In this document: positions 24,131 through 26,387 of the stretch, one piece after another | Layout: each line of letters starts with the position of its first letter | Numbering within the stretch: position 1 is the first letter of the stretch | Assembly (NCBI GenBank): GCA_002436065.1 | Contig: DIXP01000085.1 | Span: 1-26,387, forward strand | DNA from: Chloroflexi bacterium UBA6077 | Lineage (GTDB): Bacteria > Chloroflexota > UBA6077 | DNA length: 26,387 bases | Direction of reading: 5' to 3' | Made by a program: the position numbers and the translations under genes | The notes under the pieces: model-generated | The model's database searches: none | What the model was told of the DNA's origin: nothing | Seen by the model: only the letters and a program-made list of their open reading frames with translations

Positions 24131-25447
24131 CTACTCAGTACTCAATGCTTCGATGGCCTTTCCGGCGAGGAAGACCGAGCCTGTGATCAGGACAAGATCC
24201 GAGGGAGAAGCGACCCGCAGCGCCCGGTCGAAGGCCAGTGTCACGTCAGGCTCCAGGCAAACCTCACCATATCGAGAGAACTCCAGCGCAAGCTTCTCGG
24301 CATCGGCGGCCCTACGGTGCCCGGAGGCGGTGACAATGACAGAGTGGGCAGTCGGTCCCAGCACCATGGCCATCTCCTCGATATGCTTGTTGGCGCTGGC
24401 TCCGAAGACCAGGATCAGGCGCTCATACTGGAACTGCTTCCGAATCGTATCCATCAGGTGCTGCGTCGAGTCCTCGTTGTGGGCGGCGTCCACCACCACC
24501 AGCGGGTCTCGGCGCAGCACCTGGATCCTACCAGGCCACTCCACGGACGAAATACCTCGCCGGATCGCTTCGTCGTCGATCTGATGGAAACCCTCCTGCG
24601 CCAGCGATTGCAGGACGGCTGCAGCCAACGTAGCATTCTCCCGCTGGTGGTCCCCCAGAAGAGGCACTCGGACGCGCTTGAGGTCGCTCATGGGCCCGCA
24701 AATGTCGATGGTGTCCTGCTCGGATCCATCAGCCCAGCGCCACTCCTGCCCCACGAATGAGAGGTGTGCGCCCACCTCCATCGCTTCCCGACGAAGGGCC
24801 TCCTCGGCTTCGGACGGCTGGGGAGCAGACAGGGCAACCCTGCCCTGTCTGAGGACGCCTGCCTTCTCCTCTGCGATCTTGGACAGCGTGTCGCCGAGCA
24901 CGTCTGTATGGTCGAAGCTGATGGCAGTCACGGCCGAGACCAGCGGATCGACGGCATTCAGGGCGTCCAGCCGCCCGCCGATGCCCATCTCCAGAACTGC
25001 AGCGTCCACCTGCCGGTCGGCGAAGTGGGCGAGGGTCAGGGCCGTACCCACCTCGTAGGTGGTGAGTCCACCCAGCTCTCCCATCGCCTGGTGGAGATCC
25101 TCCACGGCGGGTCTGATCCGCTCGGCCAGGGCAGCTACCTCTTCGGGCTCGATCAGGCTGCCGTCCACCCAGCTGCGCTCTCGCCAATCGATCAGGTGGG
25201 GCTGGGTGTAGCGACCCACCCTGTATCCTGCCGCCCTCAGCCCCTCGGCGATGAAAGCCACGGTGGACCCCTTGCCTTTGGTACCCGCCACGAGCACTGA
25301 GGGATACTGAAGCTGCGGCGAGCCGATTCGCTCCAGCAGGGCGCGCATTCGGGGTACCTTCAGGGAGCGCAGCACATTCTCCTGCGCCTTAGGACGTCCA
25401 GGCTCCCAGTAAGACATTATCCAGTTGAGGGCTTCCCTGTAGGCCAA
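24131..25447 (-). CDS. folC: Folylpolyglutamate synthase / dihydrofolate synthase
   Basis: This 438-residue Mur-ligase-fold enzyme adds glutamate to folates (and in many bacteria to dihydropteroate). The ATP-binding AGTKGKGST is at 54-62, the FSFDHTD-like segment reads ISFDHTDVLGDTLSKIA, and VDAAHNEDS gives the C-terminal domain motif. The family N-terminus (YREALNWI) begins right at the TTG start, so I accept this start even though the ribosome site is weak. It appears to be the first gene of the leftward folC-larC-nucleotidyltransferase-flippase run. It could be monofunctional; sequence alone does not show which. Confidence 0.93.
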   Translation of the reverse strand: MAYREALNWIMSYWEPGRPKAQENVLRSLKVPRMRALLERIGSPQLQYPSVLVAGTKGKGSTVAFIAEGLRAAGYRVGRYTQPHLIDWRERSWVDGSLIEPEEVAALAERIRPAVEDLHQAMGELGGLTTYEVGTALTLAHFADRQVDAAVLEMGIGGRLDALNAVDPLVSAVTAISFDHTDVLGDTLSKIAEEKAGVLRQGRVALSAPQPSEAEEALRREAMEVGAHLSFVGQEWRWADGSEQDTIDICGPMSDLKRVRVPLLGDHQRENATLAAAVLQSLAQEGFHQIDDEAIRRGISSVEWPGRIQVLRRDPLVVVDAAHNEDSTQHLMDTIRKQFQYERLILVFGASANKHIEEMAMVLGPTAHSVIVTASGHRRAADAEKLALEFSRYGEVCLEPDVTLAFDRALRVASPSDLVLITGSVFLAGKAIEALSTE

Positions 25448-25586
25448 GACCCCGAATACCCGTCAGATAGAGTACGTACCGATCGGCGGAGGACCTCCAG
25501 ACAGCGAACAACCGCTTCCATCTGTCGGCCACAATGGGCAAGGATACCACAGGAGGCGGCTCGATCCGAGTCCCGCGGTCGTCCCT

Positions 25587-26000
25587 TCAGCGAGACCAGA
25601 TCGCCTCCTCGACAACAAGACCGGGGATGCGGCGGAAGTCGCGTAGGTTCTCCGTCAGAACCGCGTAGCCATGGGCCAGGGCCGTTGCCCCAATCATCAG
25701 GTCGTAGGCCCCAACCGTCTGTCCGGAGGCGGCCAGTTGCGCCCACGCCTGAGCGTGCAGTCGGGCCACTCGCAGGTCATAGGGCAGGATCGGCAACAGC
25801 TCCAAGATCCCCTCGACGAACGATTCACGCCGCAGTCTGCGCTCGGGAGTGTTGGCCCGGTGCACGCCCATGAGCAGTTCCGCCACCGTCGCGGCGGCCA
25901 CGGCAACCGGTTCGTCCATGACATCCAACGGCAGGCTTTCCAGCGACAACCCGCCGCGCTCCAAGGATATGAAAACGCTGGAGTCGATCAATCGTCCCAT
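25587..26000 (-). CDS. vapC: VapC-type PIN-domain toxin ribonuclease
   Basis: This 137-residue PIN-domain protein has the acidic site residues Asp6 (LIDSSVF), Glu41, Asp100 (AYDLMIG) and a C-terminal ENLRDF with Asp121. VapC toxins cleave tRNA or rRNA when freed from their antitoxin. Its ATG overlaps the end of the antitoxin gene by 13 nt, the normal order of the pair. The length is typical for the family. All catalytic residues are present, so it is probably active. Confidence 0.9.
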   Translation of the reverse strand: MGRLIDSSVFISLERGGLSLESLPLDVMDEPVAVAAATVAELLMGVHRANTPERRLRRESFVEGILELLPILPYDLRVARLHAQAWAQLAASGQTVGAYDLMIGATALAHGYAVLTENLRDFRRIPGLVVEEAIWSR

Positions 26001-26257
26001 GTGAGGCTTCCGGATTTTGGTTGAGAGGCGAGGACGGCCTCCATGTCATCGGCAAATGCCTCATCGGGACGGGGAAGGGCCTTCAACCGCGAGATCAGTT
26101 CGCCAAGGGTGACCCCCGGCTTGGCCCCCACCGGCTGCACTGCCGCGATGTCCTCCCCATTTCGCTCCACAATGAATCGCTCCCCTCTGTAGCGGACCCG
26201 GTTGAGGATATCGGAGGTCTTACGAGATAGATCGGTGGCGCTTATCTTCGTTGCCAT
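25988..26257 (-). CDS. Antitoxin, Phd/YefM-like partner of VapC
   Basis: This 89-residue protein has an N-terminal Phd/YefM fold: the segment MATKISATDLSRKTSDILNR, then a strand-rich part with a GERFIVERNGEDIAAV stretch, and an acidic C-terminal tail that should block the toxin active site. GGGAGG lies just upstream of the ATG at 26257, and the promoter at 26283-26311 places transcription start about 20 nt before it, so the longer frame reaching 26311 is ruled out. It should bind its own promoter as a repressor. Confidence 0.85.
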   Translation of the reverse strand: MATKISATDLSRKTSDILNRVRYRGERFIVERNGEDIAAVQPVGAKPGVTLGELISRLKALPRPDEAFADDMEAVLASQPKSGSLTWDD

Positions 26258-26282
26258 GTCCCCTCCCAGCTCTTCGGAATCT

Positions 26283-26311
26283 ACGATAATCCGATTTTCA
26301 TAGCAAGTCAA
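26283..26311 (-). promoter_or_regulatory. Promoter of the toxin-antitoxin operon
   Basis: On the minus strand TTGACT (complement of 26306-26311) is followed by a 17-bp spacer and TATCGT (complement of 26283-26288): 5 and 4 of 6 to consensus. Transcription would start near 26276, a short leader with the ribosome site before the ATG at 26257. Autoregulation at this site is expected but no clear operator palindrome is visible. Confidence 0.55.
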
Positions 26312-26332
26312 GGGCCACAGCCACGAGTGACG

Positions 26333-26387
26333 GGCATGGTTCAGGACTGTGGTGACATTCTGTAGGGGCGACCGGCTGGTCGCCCTG
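26333..26387. mobile_element. MITE-like element 3, cut by right end of window
   Basis: It begins GGCATGGTTCA and then follows the reverse of 20882-20936 nearly base for base, through GACTGTGGTGACATT and TGTAGGGGCGACC, until the window ends. The 8 bases in front are GAGTGACG, different from GCAAAGGA, so this is an independent insertion site. The rest of the element lies outside the window. Confidence 0.65.

Overview
The window reads as a stretch of a GC-rich bacterial chromosome. The short primary sigma factor (360 residues, no long insert after region 1.2), the dense coupling of genes by ATGA overlaps, several GTG/TTG starts, and intergenic palindromes of the type that starts TGTAGGGGCGACC suggest a Chloroflexota-like or similar environmental lineage. 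That placement is an inference, not proven by any marker here. I see no rRNA, tRNA, CRISPR array or intact transposase.

Layout from left to right. (1) 1-8.2 kb is a molybdenum-hydroxylase region. A leftward 2Fe-2S/4Fe-4S/FAD oxidoreductase, cut by the window edge, is divergent from a rightward single-chain aldehyde oxidoreductase of the Desulfovibrio Mop type. Facing it is a leftward four-gene operon (FAD, 2Fe-2S, and a molybdopterin subunit split in two) with the layout of nicotinate dehydrogenase NdhF-S-L-M. A 143-bp palindromic element separates the two converging units. (2) 8.4-11.9 kb holds an MFS exporter, a class II aldolase-like protein and an unknown gene with a CxxC pair, the last two converging on a perfect 19-bp hairpin. 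(3) 11.9-16.7 kb holds two GT-C-type membrane glycosyltransferases flanked by a 40-bp direct repeat, then a rhomboid protease. (4) 16.8-25.4 kb is all leftward: primary sigma factor, an RfbE-like epimerase, a GmhB-like phosphatase, a GmhA-like isomerase, a repeat island, a flippase-like membrane protein, a sugar nucleotidyltransferase, LarC and FolC. (5) 25.6-26.3 kb is a VapC-type toxin with its antitoxin.

How the genes fit together. The left third should oxidise aldehydes or N-heterocycles and pass electrons through Fe-S and flavin centres; substrates cannot be read from sequence. GmhA, GmhB, the nucleotidyltransferase, the epimerase, the flippase-like protein and the two GT-C proteins form a plausible surface-glycan toolkit based on an activated heptose or deoxysugar, though the heptose-phosphate kinase is not in the window. 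The most unusual non-coding structure is at 20.5-20.95 kb: two different palindromic elements share 11-bp terminal inverted repeats (GGCATGGTTCA) and are separated and flanked by three exact copies of the 8-mer GCAAAGGA, as expected for small non-autonomous transposable elements with 8-bp target duplications. A third member starts at 26333 and runs off the right end. I see no clearly new protein-based system.
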